Part shown: piece by piece, positions 12,031 to 27,574 of the stretch | How positions within the stretch are numbered: position 1 is the first letter of the stretch | Layout of the letters: each line of letters opens with the position of its first letter | Source of the DNA: Bombus terrestris | Lineage: Eukaryota; Arthropoda; Insecta; Hymenoptera; Apidae | Direction: 5' to 3' | Length of the DNA: 64,000 nt | Assembly: GCF_910591885.1 (NCBI RefSeq) | Contig: NC_063279.1 | Location: 15,562,001-15,626,000 of the forward strand | The notes under the pieces: model-generated | Databases searched by the model: none | The model's input: the letters and a program-made list of their open reading frames with translations, nothing else | Told to the model about the DNA's origin: nothing | Translations under genes and position numbers: made by a program

Positions 12031-13630
12031 CGTATAACGTTATATACTAATACTATACAACGCGTAACGTTATATTGTATTACGTTATAACATATAACGT
12101 TGTATACTATTACGGTATAAGGTATAACGTTATATAGTATTACGTTATAACGTACAAAGTTATATAGTATTACGTTATAACGTATGACGTTATATAGTAT
12201 TACGTTATAACGTATAACGTTATATAGTATTACGTTATAACGTACGACGTTATATAGTATTACGTTATAACGTATATCGTTATATAGTATTACGTTATAA
12301 CGTATAACGTTATATAGTACTACGTTATAACATATAACGTTGTATACTATTATGGTATAACGTATAACGTTATATACTAGTACTATATATCGTGTAACGT
12401 TATATAATATTACGTTATAACGTAATACTATATATAGTATTACGTTATAACGTATAACGTTATATAGTACTACGTTATAACGTATAACGTTGTATACTAT
12501 TACGTTATAACGTATAACGTTATATAGCATTACGTTATAACGTACAACGTTATATACTAATACTATACAACGCGTAACGTTATATTGTATTACGTTATAA
12601 CGTATAACGTTATATAGTACTACGTTATAACGTATAACGTTATATAGTATTACGTTATATAGTATTAGGTTATAACGTGTAACGTTATATAGTACTACGT
12701 TATAACGTATAACGTTATATAGTATTACGTTATAACGTGTAACGTTATATAGTATTGCGTTATAACGTGTAACGTTATATAGTATTACGTTATAACGTAT
12801 AACGTTGTATACTATTATGGTATAACGTATAACGTTATATACTAGTACTATATATCGTGTAACGTTATATAATATTACGTTATAACGTATAACGTTATAT
12901 AGTACTACGTTATAACGTATAACGTTATATAGTATTACGTTATATAGTATTACGTTATAACGTGTAACGTTATATAGTACTACGTTATAACGTATAACGT
13001 TATATAGTATTACGTTATAACGTGTAACGTTATATAGTATTACGTTATAACGTGTAACGTTATATAGTATTACGTTATAACGTATATCGTAGTATAGTAT
13101 TACGTTATAACGTATAACGTTATATAGCATTACGTTATAACGTACAACGTTATATACTAATACTATACAACGCGTAACGTTATATTGTATTACGTTATAA
13201 CGTATAACGTTATATAGTACTACGTTATAACGTATAACGTTATATAGTATTACGTTATATAGTATTACGTTATAACGTGTAACGTTATATAGTACTACGT
13301 TATAACGTGTAACGTTATATAGTATTACGTTATAACGTGTAACGTTATATAGTATTACGTTATAACGTATAACGTTGTATACCATTATGGTATAACGTAT
13401 AACGTTATATACTAGTACTATATATCGTGTAACGTTATATAATATTACGTTATAACGTATAACGTTATATAGTACTACGTTATAACGTATAACGTTATAT
13501 AGTATTACGTTATATAGTATTACGTTATAACGTGTAACGTTATATAGTACTACGTTATAACGTATAAGGTTATATAGTGTTACGTTATAACGTGTAACGT
13601 TATATAGTATTACGTTATAACGTGTAACGT

Positions 13631-16370
13631 TAAATAGTATTACGTTATAACGTATAACGTTATATAGTATTACGTTATATAGTATTACGTTATAACGTGT
13701 AACGTTATATAGTATTACGTTATAACGTATAACGTTGTATACTATTATGGTATAACGTATAACGTTATATACTAGTACTATATATCGTGTAACGTTATAT
13801 AATATTACGTTATAACGTATAACGTTATATAGTATTACGTTATATAGTATTACGTTATAACGTGTATCGTTATATAGTATTACGTTATAACGTATAACGT
13901 TATATAGTACTACGTTATAACGTATAACGTTATATAGTATTACGTTATATAGTATTACGTTATAACGTGTAACGTTATATAGTATTACGTTGTGACGTAT
14001 AACGTTATATAGTATTACGTTATATAGTATTACGTTATAACGTATAACGTTATATAGTAGTACGTTATAACGTATAACGTTATATACTATTTCGGTATAA
14101 CGTATAACGTTATACAGTATTGCGTTATAACGAATAACGTTGTATACTAATACTATACAACGCGTAACGTTATATTGTATCTCGTTATAACGTATAACGT
14201 TGTATACTATTACGGTATAAGGTATAACGTTATATAGTATTACGTTATAACGTGTAACGTTATATAGTATTACGTTATAACGTATAACGTTATATAGTAC
14301 TACGTTATAACGTATAACGTTGTATACTATTATGGTATAACGTATAACGTTATATACTAGTACTATATATCGTGTAACGTTATATAATCTTACGTTATAA
14401 CGTATAACGTTATATAATATTACGTTATAACGTATAACGTTATATAGTATTACGTTATAACGTATAACGTTATATAGTACTACGTTATAACGTATAACGT
14501 TATATAGTACTACCTTATAACGTATAACGTTATATAGTATTACGTTATATAGTATTACGTTATAACGTATAACGTTATATAGTAGTACGTTATAACGTAT
14601 AACGTTATATACTATTTCGGTATAACGTATAACGTTATACAGTATTGCGTTATAACGTATAACGTTGTATACTAATACTATACAACGCGTAACGTTATAT
14701 TGTATCTCGTTATAACGTATAACGTTGTATACTATTACGGTATAAGGTATAACGTTATATAGTATTACGTTATAACGTGTAACGTTATATAGTACTACGT
14801 TATAACGTATAACGTTATATAGTATTACGTTCTAACGTATAACGTTATATAGTATTACGTTATAACGTATAACGTTATATAGTACTACGTTATAACGTAT
14901 AACGTTATATAGCATTACGTTATAACGTACAACGTTATATACTAATACTATACAACGCGTAACGTTATATTGTATCTCGTTATAACGTATAACGTTGTAT
15001 ACTATTACGGTATAAGGTATAACGTTATATAGTATTACGTTATAACGTACAACGTTATATAGTATTACGTTATAACGTATAACGTTGTATACTATTATGG
15101 TATAACGTATAACGTTATATACTAGTACTATATATCGTGTAACGTTATATAATATTACGTTATAACGTATAACGTTATATAGTATTATGTTATAACGTAT
15201 AACGTTATATAGTACTACGTTATAACGTATAACGTTATATAGTATTACGTTATAACGTATAACGTTATATAGTATTACGTTATAACGTATAACGTTGTAT
15301 ACTATTATGGTATAACGTATAACGTTATATACTAGTACTATATATCGTGTAACGTTATATAATATTACGTTATAACGTATAACGTTATATAGTATTACGT
15401 TATAACGTATAACGTTATATAGTATTACGTTATAACGTATAACGTTATATAGTATTACGTTATAACCTATAACGTTATATAGTATTACGTTATAACGTAT
15501 AACGTTATATAGTACTACGTTATAACGTATAACGTTATATAGTATTACGTTATAACGTATAACGTTATATAGTACTACGTTATAACGTGTAACGTTATAT
15601 AGTATTACGTTATAACGTATAACGTTGTATACTATTATGGTATAACGTATAACGTTATATACTAGTACTATATATCGTGTAACGTTATATAATATTACGT
15701 TATAACGTAAAACTTTATATAGTATTACGTTATAACGTATAACGTTATATACTAGTACTATATATCGTGCAACGTTATATAATATTACGTTATAACGTAT
15801 AACGTTATATAGTATTACGTTATATAGTATTACGTTATAACGTGTAACGTTATATAGTATTGCGTTATAACGTATAACGTTATATAGTACTACGTTATAA
15901 CGTATAATGTTATATACTAGTACTATATATCGTGTAACGTTATATAATATTACGTTATAACGTAAAACTTTATATAGTATTACGTTATAACGTATAACGT
16001 TATATACTATTACGGTATAACGTATAACGTTATATAGTATTACGTTATAACGTGTAACGTTATATAGTATTACGTTATAACGTATATCGTAGTATAGTAT
16101 TACGTTATAACGTATAACGTTATATAGCATTACGTTATAACGTACAACGGTATATACTAATACTATACAACGCGTAACGTTATATTGTATTTCGTTATAA
16201 CGTATAACGTTATATAATATTACGGTATAACGTATAACGTTATATAGTATTACGTTATAACGTATAACGTTATATAGTATTACGTTATAACGTGTAACGT
16301 TATATAGTATTACGTCATAACGTATATCGTAGTATAGTATTACGTTATAACGTATAACGTTATATAGCAT
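13631..16370. repeat. 5,807-bp-offset duplication, copy 1
   Basis: Matches 19,438-22,177 at an offset of 5,807 bp, anchored by TAAATAGTATTACG at 13,631 and 19,438 and by TTCTAACG at 14,832 and 20,639. The offset is 387 half-units plus 2 bp. The extra 2 bp are the insertion at 17,861 that lies between the copies. Similarity ends abruptly after the AGCATT monomer at about 16,370. Confidence 0.85.
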
Positions 16371-16581
16371 TACGTTATAACGTATAACGTTATATAGTAT
16401 TACGTTATAACGTGTAACGTTATATAGTATTACGTTGTAACGTATAACGTTATATAGTATTACGTTATATAGTATTACGTTATAACGTATAACGTTATAT
16501 AGTAGTACGTTATAACGTATAACGTTATATAGTACTACGTTATAACGTGTAACGTTATATAGTACTACGTTATAACGTGTA
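14832..16581. repeat. HOR-B core segment, copy 1
   Basis: Measured from the diagnostic TTCTAACG substitution (14,832) to the GTGTAAAGTT marker (16,581). The difference of 1,749 bp is 9 modulo 15, as in every other copy. Internal order: C-rich AATACTATACAACGCG block, repeated ACTATTATGG/ACTAGTACT pairs, GTAAAACTTT monomers, half-monomer, TATCGTAGTATAG. Confidence 0.82.
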
Positions 16582-17860
16582 AAGTTATATAGTATTACGT
16601 TATAACGTATAACGTTGTATACTATTATGGTATAACGTATAACGTTAAATACTAGTACTATATATCGTGTAACGTTATATAATATTACGTTATAACGTAA
16701 AACTTTATATAGTATTACGTTATAACGTATAACGTTATATACTAGTACTATATATCGTGTAACGTTATATAATATTACGTTATAACGTATAACGTTATTT
16801 AGTATTACGTTATATAGTATTACGTTATAACGTGTAACGTTATATAGTATTACGTTATAACGTATAACGTTATATAGTACTACGTTATAACGTATAACGT
16901 TATATAGTATTACGTTATAACGTGTAACGTTATATAGTATTACGTTGTAACGTATAACGTTATATAGTATTACGTTATATAGTATTACGTTATAACGTAT
17001 AACGTTATATAGTAGTACGTTATAACGTATAACGTTATATACTATTTCGGTATAACGTATAACGTTATACAGTATTGCGTTATAACGAATAACGTTGTAT
17101 ACTAATACTATACACCGCGTAACGTTATATTGTATCTCGTTATAACGTATAACGTTGTATACTATTACGGTATAAGGTATAACGTTATATAGTATTACGT
17201 TATAACGTGTAACGTTATATAGTATTACGTTATAACGTATAACGTTATATAGTACTACGTTATAACGTATAACGTTGTATACTATTATGGTATAACGTAT
17301 AACGTTATATACTAGTACTATATATCGTGTAACGTTATATAATATTACGTTATAACGTATAACGTTATATAATATTACGTTATAACGTATAACGTTATAT
17401 AGTATTACGTTATAACGTATAACGTTATATAGTACTACGTTATAACGTATAACGTTATATAGTACTACCTTATAACGTATAACGTTATATAGTATTACGT
17501 TATATAGTATTACGTTATAACGTATAACGTTATATAGTAGTACGTTATAACGTATAACGTTATATACTATTTCGGTATGACGTATAACGTTATACAGTAT
17601 TGCGTTATAACGTATAACGTTGTATACTAATACTATACAACGCGTAACGTTATATTGTATCTCGTTATAACGTATAACGTTGTATACTATTACGGTATAA
17701 GGTATAACGTTATATAGTATTACGTTATAACGTGTAACGTTATATAGTACTACGTTATAACGTATAACGTTATATAGTATTACGTTCTAACGTATAACGT
17801 TATATAGTATTACGTTATAACGTATAACGTTATATAGTACTACGTTATAACGTATAACGT

Positions 17861-17870
17861 GATATATAGC
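17861..17870. repeat. 2-bp insertion allele, site 1
   Basis: AACGTGATATATAGC replaces AACGTTATATAGC, a net gain of 2 bp, and shifts the register from 1/16 to 3/18 modulo 30. It is the first length change in the window that is not a multiple of 15. Confidence 0.88.
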
Positions 17871-19437
17871 ATTACGTTATAACGTACAACGTTATATACT
17901 AATACTATACAACGCGTAACGTTATATTGTATCTCGTTATAACGTATAACGTTGTATACTATTACGGTATAAGGTATAACGTTATATAGTATTACGTTAT
18001 AACGTACAACGTTATATAGTATTACGTTATAACGTATAACGTTGTATACTATTATGGTATAACGTATAACGTTATATACTAGTACTATATATCGTGTAAC
18101 GTTATATAATATTACGTTATAACGTATAACGTTATATAGTATTGCGTTATAACGTATAACGTTATATAGTACTACGTTATAACGTATAACGTTATATAGT
18201 ATTACGTTATAACGTATAACGTTATATAGTATTACGTTATAACGTATAACGTTGTATACTATTATGGTATAACGTATAACGTTATATACTAGTACTATAT
18301 ATCGTGTAACGTTATATAATATTACGTTATAACGTATAACGTTATATAGTATTACGTTATAACGTATAACGTTATATAGTATTACGTTATAACGTATAAC
18401 GTTATATAGTATTACGTTATAACCTATAACGTTATATAGTATTACGTTATAACGTATAACGTTATATAGTACTACGTTATAACGTATAACGTTATATAGT
18501 ATTACGTTATAACGTATAACGTTATATAGTACTACGTTATAACGTGTAACGTTATATAGTATTACGTTATAACGTATAACGTTGTACACTATTATGGTAT
18601 AACGTATAACGTTATATACTAGTACTATATATCGTGTAACGTTATATAGTATTGCGTTATAACGTATAACGTTATATAGTACTACGTTATAACGTATAAT
18701 GTTATATACTAGTACTATATATCGTGTAACGTTATATAATATTACGTTATAACGTAAAACTTTATATAGTACTACGTTATAACGTATAACGTTGTATACT
18801 ATTATGGTATAACGTATAACGTTATATACTAGTACTATATATCGTGTAACGTTATATAGTATTGCGTTATAACGTATAACGTTATATAGTACTACGTTAT
18901 AACGTATAATGTTATATACTAGTACTATATATCGTGTAACGTTATATAATATTACGTTATAACGTATAACGTTATATAATATTACGTTATAACGTATAAC
19001 GTTATATAGTATTACGTTATAACGTATAACGTTATATAGTACTACGTTATAACGTATAACGTTATATAGTACTACCTTATAACGTATAACGTTATATAGT
19101 ATTACGTTATATAGTATTACGTTATAACGTATAACGTTATATAGTAGTACGTTATAACGTATAACGTTATATACTATTTCGGTATAACGTATAACGTTAT
19201 ACAGTATTGCGTTATAACGTATAACGTTGTATACTATTATGGTATAACGTATAACGTTATATACTAGTACTATATATCGTGTAACGTTATATAATATTAC
19301 GTTATAACGTATAACGTTATATAGTATTACGTTATAACGTATAACGTTATATAGTATTACGTTATAACGTATAACGTTATATAGTATTACGTTATAACCT
19401 ATAACGTTATATAGTATTACGTTATAACGTGTAACGT

Positions 19438-22177
19438 TAAATAGTATTACGTTATAACGTATAACGTTATATAGTATTACGTTATATAGTATTACGTTAT
19501 AACGTGTAACGTTATATAGTATTACGTTATAACGTATAACGTTGTATACTATTATGGTATAACGTATAACGTTATATACTAGTACTATATATCGTGTAAC
19601 GTTATATAATATTACGTTATAACGTATAACGTTATATAGTATTACGTTATATAGTATTACGTTATAACGTGTATCGTTATATAGTATTACGTTATAACGT
19701 ATAACGTTATATAGTACTACGTTATAACGTATAACGTTATATAGTATTACGTTATATAGTATTACGTTATAACGTGTAACGTTATATAGTATTACGTTGT
19801 GACGTATAACGTTATATAGTATTACGTTATATAGTATTACGTTATAACGTATAACGTTATATAGTAGTACGTTATAACGTATAACGTTATATACTATTTC
19901 GGTATAACGTATAACGTTATACAGTATTGCGTTATAACGAATAACGTTGTATACTAATACTATACAACGCGTAACGTTATATTGTATCTCGTTATAACGT
20001 ATAACGTTGTATACTATTACGGTATAAGGTATAACGTTATATAGTATTACGTTATAACGTGTAACGTTATATAGTATTACGTTATAACGTATAACGTTAT
20101 ATAGTACTACGTTATAACGTATAACGTTGTATACTATTATGGTATAACGTATAACGTTATATACTAGTACTATATATCGTGTAACGTTATATAATATTAC
20201 GTTATAACGTATAACGTTATATAATATTACGTTATAACGTATAACGTTATATAGTATTACGTTATAACGTATAACGTTATATAGTACTACGTTATAACGT
20301 ATAACGTTATATAGTACTACCTTATAACGTATAACGTTATATAGTATTACGTTATATAGTATTACGTTCTAACGTATAACGTTATATAGTATTACGTTAT
20401 AACGTATAACGTTATATAGTACTACGTTATAACGTATAACGTTATATAGCATTACGTTATAACGTACAACGTTATATACTAATACTATACAACGCGTAAC
20501 GTTATATTGTATCTCGTTATAACGTATAACGTTGTATACTATTACGGTATAAGGTATAACGTTATATAGTATTACGTTATAACGTGTAACGTTATATAGT
20601 ACTACGTTATAACGTATAACGTTATATAGTATTACGTTCTAACGTATAACGTTATATAGTATTACGTTATAACGTATAACGTTATATAGTACTACGTTAT
20701 AACGTATAACGTTATATAGCATTACGTTATAACGTACAACGTTATATACTAATACTATACAACGCGTAACGTTATATTGTATCTCGTTATAACGTATAAC
20801 GTTGTATACTATTACGGTATAAGGTATAACGTTATATAGTATTACGTTATAACGTACAACGTTATATAGTATTACGTTATAACGTATAACGTTGTATACT
20901 ATTATGGTATAACGTATAACGTTATATACTAGTACTATATATCGTGTAACGTTATATAATATTACGTTATAACGTATAACGTTATATAGTATTATGTTAT
21001 AACGTATAACGTTATATAGTACTACGTTATAACGTATAACGTTATATAGTATTACGTTATAACTTATAACGTTATATAGTATTACGTTATAACGTATAAC
21101 GTTGTATACTATTATGGTATAACGTATAACGTTATATATTAGTACTATATATCGTGTAACGTTATATAATATTACGTTATAACGTATAACGTTATATAGT
21201 ATTACGTTATAACGTATAACGTTATATAGTATTACGTTATAACGTATAACGTTATATAGTATTACGTTATAACCTATAACGTTATATAGTATTACGTTAT
21301 AACGTATAACGTTATATAGTACTACGTTATAACGTATAACGTTATATAGTATTACGTTATAACGTATAACGTTATATAGTACTACGTTATAACGTGTAAC
21401 GTTATATAGTATTACGTTATAACGTATAACGTTGTATACTATTATGGTATAACGTATAACGTTATATACTAGTACTATATATCGTGTAACGTTATATAAT
21501 ATTACGTTATAACGTAAAACTTTATATAGTATTACGTTATAACGTATAACGTTATATACTAGTACTATATATCGTGCAACGTTATATAATATTACGTTAT
21601 AACGTATAACGTTATATAGTATTACGTTATATAGTATTACGTTATAACGTGTAACGTTATATAGTATTGCGTTATAACGTATAACGTTATATAGTACTAC
21701 GTTATAACGTATAATGTTATATACTAGTACTATATATCGTGTAACGTTATATAATATTACGTTATAACGTAAAACTTTATATAGTATTACGTTATAACGT
21801 ATAACGTTATATACTATTACGGTATAACGTATAACGTTATATAGTATTACGTTATAACGTGTAACGTTATATAGTATTACGTTATAACGTATATCGTAGT
21901 ATAGTATTACGTTATAACGTATAACGTTATATAGCATTACGTTATAACGTACAACGGTATATACTAATACTATACAACGCGTAACGTTATATTGTATTTC
22001 GTTATAACGTATAACGTTATATAATATTACGGTATAACGTATAACGTTATATAGTATTACGTTATAACGTATAACGTTATATAGTATTACGTTATAACGT
22101 GTAACGTTATATAGTATTACGTCATAACGTATATCGTAGTATAGTATTACGTTATAACGTATAACGTTATATAGCAT
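19438..22177. repeat. 5,807-bp-offset duplication, copy 2
   Basis: Colinear with 13,631-16,370 except for a 120-bp patch at 20,358-20,477. There, four monomers of copy 1 (14,551-14,670) are replaced, without change in length, by the TTCTAACG / AGTATT / AGTACT / AGCATT run found at 20,628-20,747. Private changes include TATATTAGTACT near 21,136. Confidence 0.82.
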
Positions 22178-22583
22178 TACGTTATAACGTACGACGTTAT
22201 ATAGTATTACGTTATAACGTATAACGTTATATAGTACTACGTTATAACGTGTAACGTTATATAGTATTACGTTATAACGTATATCGTAGTATAGTGTTAC
22301 GTTATAACGTATAACGTTATATAGTACTACGTTATAACGTGTAACGTTATATAGTATTACGTTATAACGTATAACGTTATATAGTATTACGTTATAACGT
22401 GTAACGTTATATAGTATTACGTCATAACGTATATCGTAGTATAGTATTACGTTATAACGTATAACGTTATATAGCATTACGTTATAACGTACGACGTTAT
22501 ATAGTATTACGTTATAACGTATAACGTTATATAGTACTACGTTATAACGTGTAACGTTATATAGTACTACGTTATAACGTGTA
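20639..22583. repeat. HOR-B core segment, copy 2
   Basis: Marker-to-marker difference 1,944 bp, thirteen half-units longer than copy 1. The extra material is further TATCGTAGTATAG-type monomers near 22,130-22,477. Same marker order as copy 1. Confidence 0.82.
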
Positions 22584-23877
22584 AAGTTATATAGTATTAC
22601 GTTATAACGTATAACGTTGTATACTATTATGGTATAACGTATAACGTTAAATACTAGTACTATATATCGTGTAACGTTATATAATATTACGTTATAACGT
22701 AAAACTTTATATAGTATTACGTTATAACGTATAACGTTATATACTAGTACTATATATCGTGTAACGTTATATAATATTACGTTATAACGTATAACGTTAT
22801 TTAGTATTACGTTATATAGTATTACGTTATAACGTGTAACGTTATATAGTATTACGTTATAACGTATAACGTTATATAGTACTACGTTATAACGTATAAC
22901 GTTATATAGTATTACGTTATAACGTGTAACGTTATATAGTATTACGTTGTAACGTATAACGTTATATAGTATTACGTTATATAGTATTACGTTATATAGT
23001 ATTACGTTATAACGTATAACGTTATATAGTAGTACGTTATAACGTATAACGTTATATACTATTTCGGTATAACGTATAACGTTATACAGTATTGCGTTAT
23101 AACGAATAACGTTGTATACTAATACTATACAACGCGTAACGTTATATTGTATCTCGTTATAACGTATAACGTTGTATACTATTACGGTATAAGGTATAAC
23201 GTTATATAGTATTACGTTATAACGTGTAACGTTATATAGTATTACGTTATAACGTATAACGTTATATAGTACTACGTTATAACGTATAACGTTGTATACT
23301 ATTATGGTATAACGTATAACGTTATATACTAGTACTATATATCGTGTAACGTTATATAATATTACGTTATAACGTATAACGTTATATAATATTACGTTAT
23401 AACGTATAACGTTATATAGTATTACGTTATAACGTATAACGTTATATAGTACTACGTTATAACGTATAACGTTATATAGTACAACCTTATAACGTATAAC
23501 GTTATATAGTATTACGTTATATAGTATTACGTTATAACGTATAACGTTATATAGTAGTACGTTATAACGTATAACGTTATATACTATTTCGGTATAACGT
23601 ATAACGTTATACAGTATTGCGTTATAACGTATAACGTTGTATACTAATACTATACAACGCGTAACGTTATATTGTATCTCGTTATAACGTATAACGTTGT
23701 ATACTATTACGGTATAAGGTATAACGTTATATAGTATTACGTTATAACGTGTAACGTTATATAGTACTACGTTATAACGTATAACGTTATATAGTATTAC
23801 GTTCTAACGTATAACGTTATATAGTATTACGTTATAACGTATAACGTTATATAGTACTACGTTATAACGTATAACGT

Positions 23878-23887
23878 GATATATAGC
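23878..23887. repeat. 2-bp insertion allele, site 2
   Basis: The same GTGATATATAGC allele in the same monomer context as 17,861, at an offset of 6,017 bp. It shifts the register to 5/20 modulo 30. Identical context means it was copied with its HOR-B unit and did not arise independently. Confidence 0.88.
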
Positions 23888-25035
23888 ATTACGTTATAAC
23901 GTACAACGTTATATACTAATACTATACAACGCGTAACGTTATATTGTATCTCGTTATAACGTATAACGTTGTATACTATTACGGTATAAGGTATAACGTT
24001 ATATAGTATTACGTTATAACGTACAACGTTATATAGTATTACGTTATAACGTATAACGTTGTATACTATTATGGTATAACGTATAACGTTATATACTAGT
24101 ACTATATATCGTGTAACGTTATATAATATTACGTTATAACGTATAACGTTATATAGTATTACGTTATAACGTATAACGTTATATAGTACTACGTTATAAC
24201 GTATAACGTTATATAGTATTACGTTATAACGTATAACGTTATATAGTATTACGTTATAACGTATAACGTTGTATACTATTATGGTATAACGTATAACGTT
24301 ATATACTAGTACTATATATCGTGTAACGTTATATAATATTACGTTATAACGTATAACGTTATATAGTATTACGTTATAACGTATAACGTTATATAGTATT
24401 ACGTTATAACGTATAACGTTATATAGTATTACGTTATAACCTATAACGTTATATAGTATTACGTTATAACGTATAACGTTATATAGTACTACGTTATAAC
24501 GTATAACGTTATATAGTATTACGTTATAACGTATAACGTTATATAGTACTACGTTATAACGTGTAACGTTATATAGTATTACGTTATAACGTATAACGTT
24601 GTATACTATTATGGTATAACGTATAACGTTATATACTAGTACTATATATCGTGTAACGTTATATAGTATTGCGTTATAACGTATAACGTTATATAGTACT
24701 ACGTTATAACGTATAATGTTATATACTAGTACTATATATCGTGTAACGTTATATAATATTACGTTATAACGTAAAACTTTATATAGTACTACGTTATAAC
24801 GTATAACGTTGTATACTATTATGGTATAACGTATAACGTTATATACTAGTACTATATATCGTGTAACGTTATATAATATTACGTTATAACGTATAACGTT
24901 ATATAATATTACGTTATAACGTATAACGTTATATAGTATTACGGTATAAGGTATAACGTTATATAGTATTACGTTATAACGTGTAACGTTATATAGTACT
25001 ACGTTATAACGTATAACGTTATATAGTATTACGTT

Positions 25036-27340
25036 CTAACGTATAACGTTATATAGTATTACGTTATAACGTATAACGTTATATAGTACTACGTTATAAC
25101 GTATAACGTTATATAGCATTACGTTATAACGTACAACGTTATATACTAATACTATACAACGCGTAACGTTATATTGTATCTCGTTATAACGTATAACGTT
25201 GTATACTATTACGGTATAAGGTATAACGTTATATAGTATTACGTTATAACGTACAACGTTATATAGTATTACGTTATAACGTATAACGTTGTATACTATT
25301 ATGGTATAACGTATAACGTTATATACTAGTACTATATATCGTGTAACGTTACATAATATTACGTTATAACGTATAACGTTATATAGTATTATGTTATAAC
25401 GTATAACGTTATATAGTACTACGTTATAACGTATAACGTTATATAGTATTACGTTATAACGTATAACGTTATATAGTATTACGTTATAACGTATAACGTT
25501 GTATACTATTATGGTATAACGTATAACGTTATATACTAGTACTATATATCGTGTAACGTTATATAATATTACGTTATAACGTATAACGTTATATAGTATT
25601 ACGTTATAACGTATAACGTTATATAGTATTACGTTATAACGTATAACGTTATATAGTATTACGTTATAACCTATAACGTTATATAGTATTACGTTATAAC
25701 GTATAACGTTATATAGTACTACGTTATAACGTATAACGTTATATAGTATTACGTTATAACGTATAACGTTATATAGTACTACGTTATAACGTGTAACGTT
25801 ATATAGTATTACGTTATAACGTATAACGTTGTATACTATTATGGTATAACGTATAACGTTATATACTAGTACTATATATCGTGTAACGTTATATAATATT
25901 ACGTTATAACGTAAAACTTTATATAGTATTACGTTATAACGTATAACGTTATATACTAGTACTATATATCGTGCAACGTTATATAATATTACGTTATAAC
26001 GTATAACGTTATATAGTATTACGTTATATAGTATTACGTTATAACGTGTAACGTTATATAGTATTGCGTTATAACGTATAACGTTATATAGTACTACGTT
26101 ATAACGTATAATGTTATATACTAGTACTATATATCGTGTAACGTTATATAATATTACGTTATAACGTAAAACTTTATATAGTATTACGTTATAACGTATA
26201 ACGTTATATACTATTACGGTATAACGTATAACGTTATATAGTATTACGTTATAACGTGTAACGTTATATAGTATTACGTTATAACGTATATCGTAGTATA
26301 GTATTACGTTATAACGTATAACGTTATATAGCATTACGTTATAACGTACAACGGTATATACTAATACTATACAACGCGTAACGTTATATTGTATTTCGTT
26401 ATAACGTATAACGTTATATAATATTACGGTATAACGTATAACGTCATATAGTATTACGTTATAACGTGTAACGTTATATAGTATTACGTCATAACGTATA
26501 TCGTAGTATAGTATTACGTTATAACGTATAACGTTATATAGCATTACGTTATAACGTACGACGTTATATAGTATTACGTTATAACGTGTAACGTTATATA
26601 GTATTACGTTATAACGTATATCGTAGTATAGTATTACGTTATAACGTATAACGTTATATAGTACTACGTTATAACGTGTAACGTTATATAGTATTACGTT
26701 ATAACGTATAACGTTATATAGTATTACGTTATAACGTGTAACGTTATATAGTATTACGTCATAACGTATATCGTAGTATAGTATTACGTTATAACGTATA
26801 ACGTTATATAGCATTACGTTATAACGTACGACGTTATATAGTATTACGTTATAACGTATAACGTTATATAGTACTACGTTATAACGTGTAACGTTATATA
26901 GTATTACGTCATAACGTATATCGTAGTATAGTATTACGTTATAACGTATAACGTTATATAGCATTACGTTATAACGTATAACGTTATATAGTACTACGTT
27001 ATAACGTGTAACGTTATATAGTATTACGTTATAACGTATATCGTAGTATAGTATTACGTTATAACGTATAACGTTATATAGTACTACGTTATAACGTGTA
27101 ACGTTATATAGTATTACGTTATAACGTATAACGTTATATAGTATTACGTTATAACGTGTAACGTTATATAGTATTACGTCATAACGTATATCGTAGTATA
27201 GTATTACGTTATAACGTATAACGTTATATAGCATTACGTTATAACGTACGACGTTATATAGTATTACGTTATAACGTATAACGTTATATAGTACTACGTT
27301 ATAACGTGTAACGTTATATAGTACTACGTTATAACGTGTA
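25036..27340. repeat. HOR-B core segment, copy 3 (longest)
   Basis: Marker-to-marker difference 2,304 bp. The gain relative to copy 2 is 360 bp, twelve monomers, in the TATCGTAGTATAG section between about 26,440 and 27,234, where this sub-block recurs several times. A private ACATAATATT monomer lies near 25,350. Confidence 0.82.
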
Positions 27341-27574
27341 AAGTTATATAGTATTACGTTATAACGTATAACGTTGTATACTATTATGGTATAACGTATA
27401 ACGTTAAATACTAGTACTATATATCGTGTAACGTTATATAATATTACGTTATAACGTAAAACTTTATATAGTATTACGTTATAACGTATAACGTTATATA
27501 CTAGTACTATATATCGTGTAACGTTATATAATATTACGTTATAACGTATAACGTTATTTAGTATTACGTTATAT

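Larger units (their letters stand above)
6121..13560. repeat. Satellite domain 3: HOR-A family
   Basis: A homogenised higher-order family recognised by the run GTACGACG, then TATATCGTTATATAG, then AGTACTACGTTATAACATA, then the ACTAGTACTATATATCG monomer. The run begins near 6,151, 7,861, 10,441 and 12,226 (spacings 1,710, 2,580 and 1,785 bp, all multiples of 15). This domain introduces 15-bp half-monomers (AGTATTACGTTATAT), first at 6,571-6,585, each flipping the 30-bp register by 15. No coding sequence is supported. The long reverse-strand open frames here (8,307-13,385 the longest) are repetitive by-products. Confidence 0.85.

Noticed and set aside
12421..12437. Inverted monomer (CGTAATACTATATATAG)
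   Set aside because: It resembles the reverse complement locally, but flanking monomers are in forward orientation. It is explained by two substitutions in the GTAAAACTTTATATAG variant.
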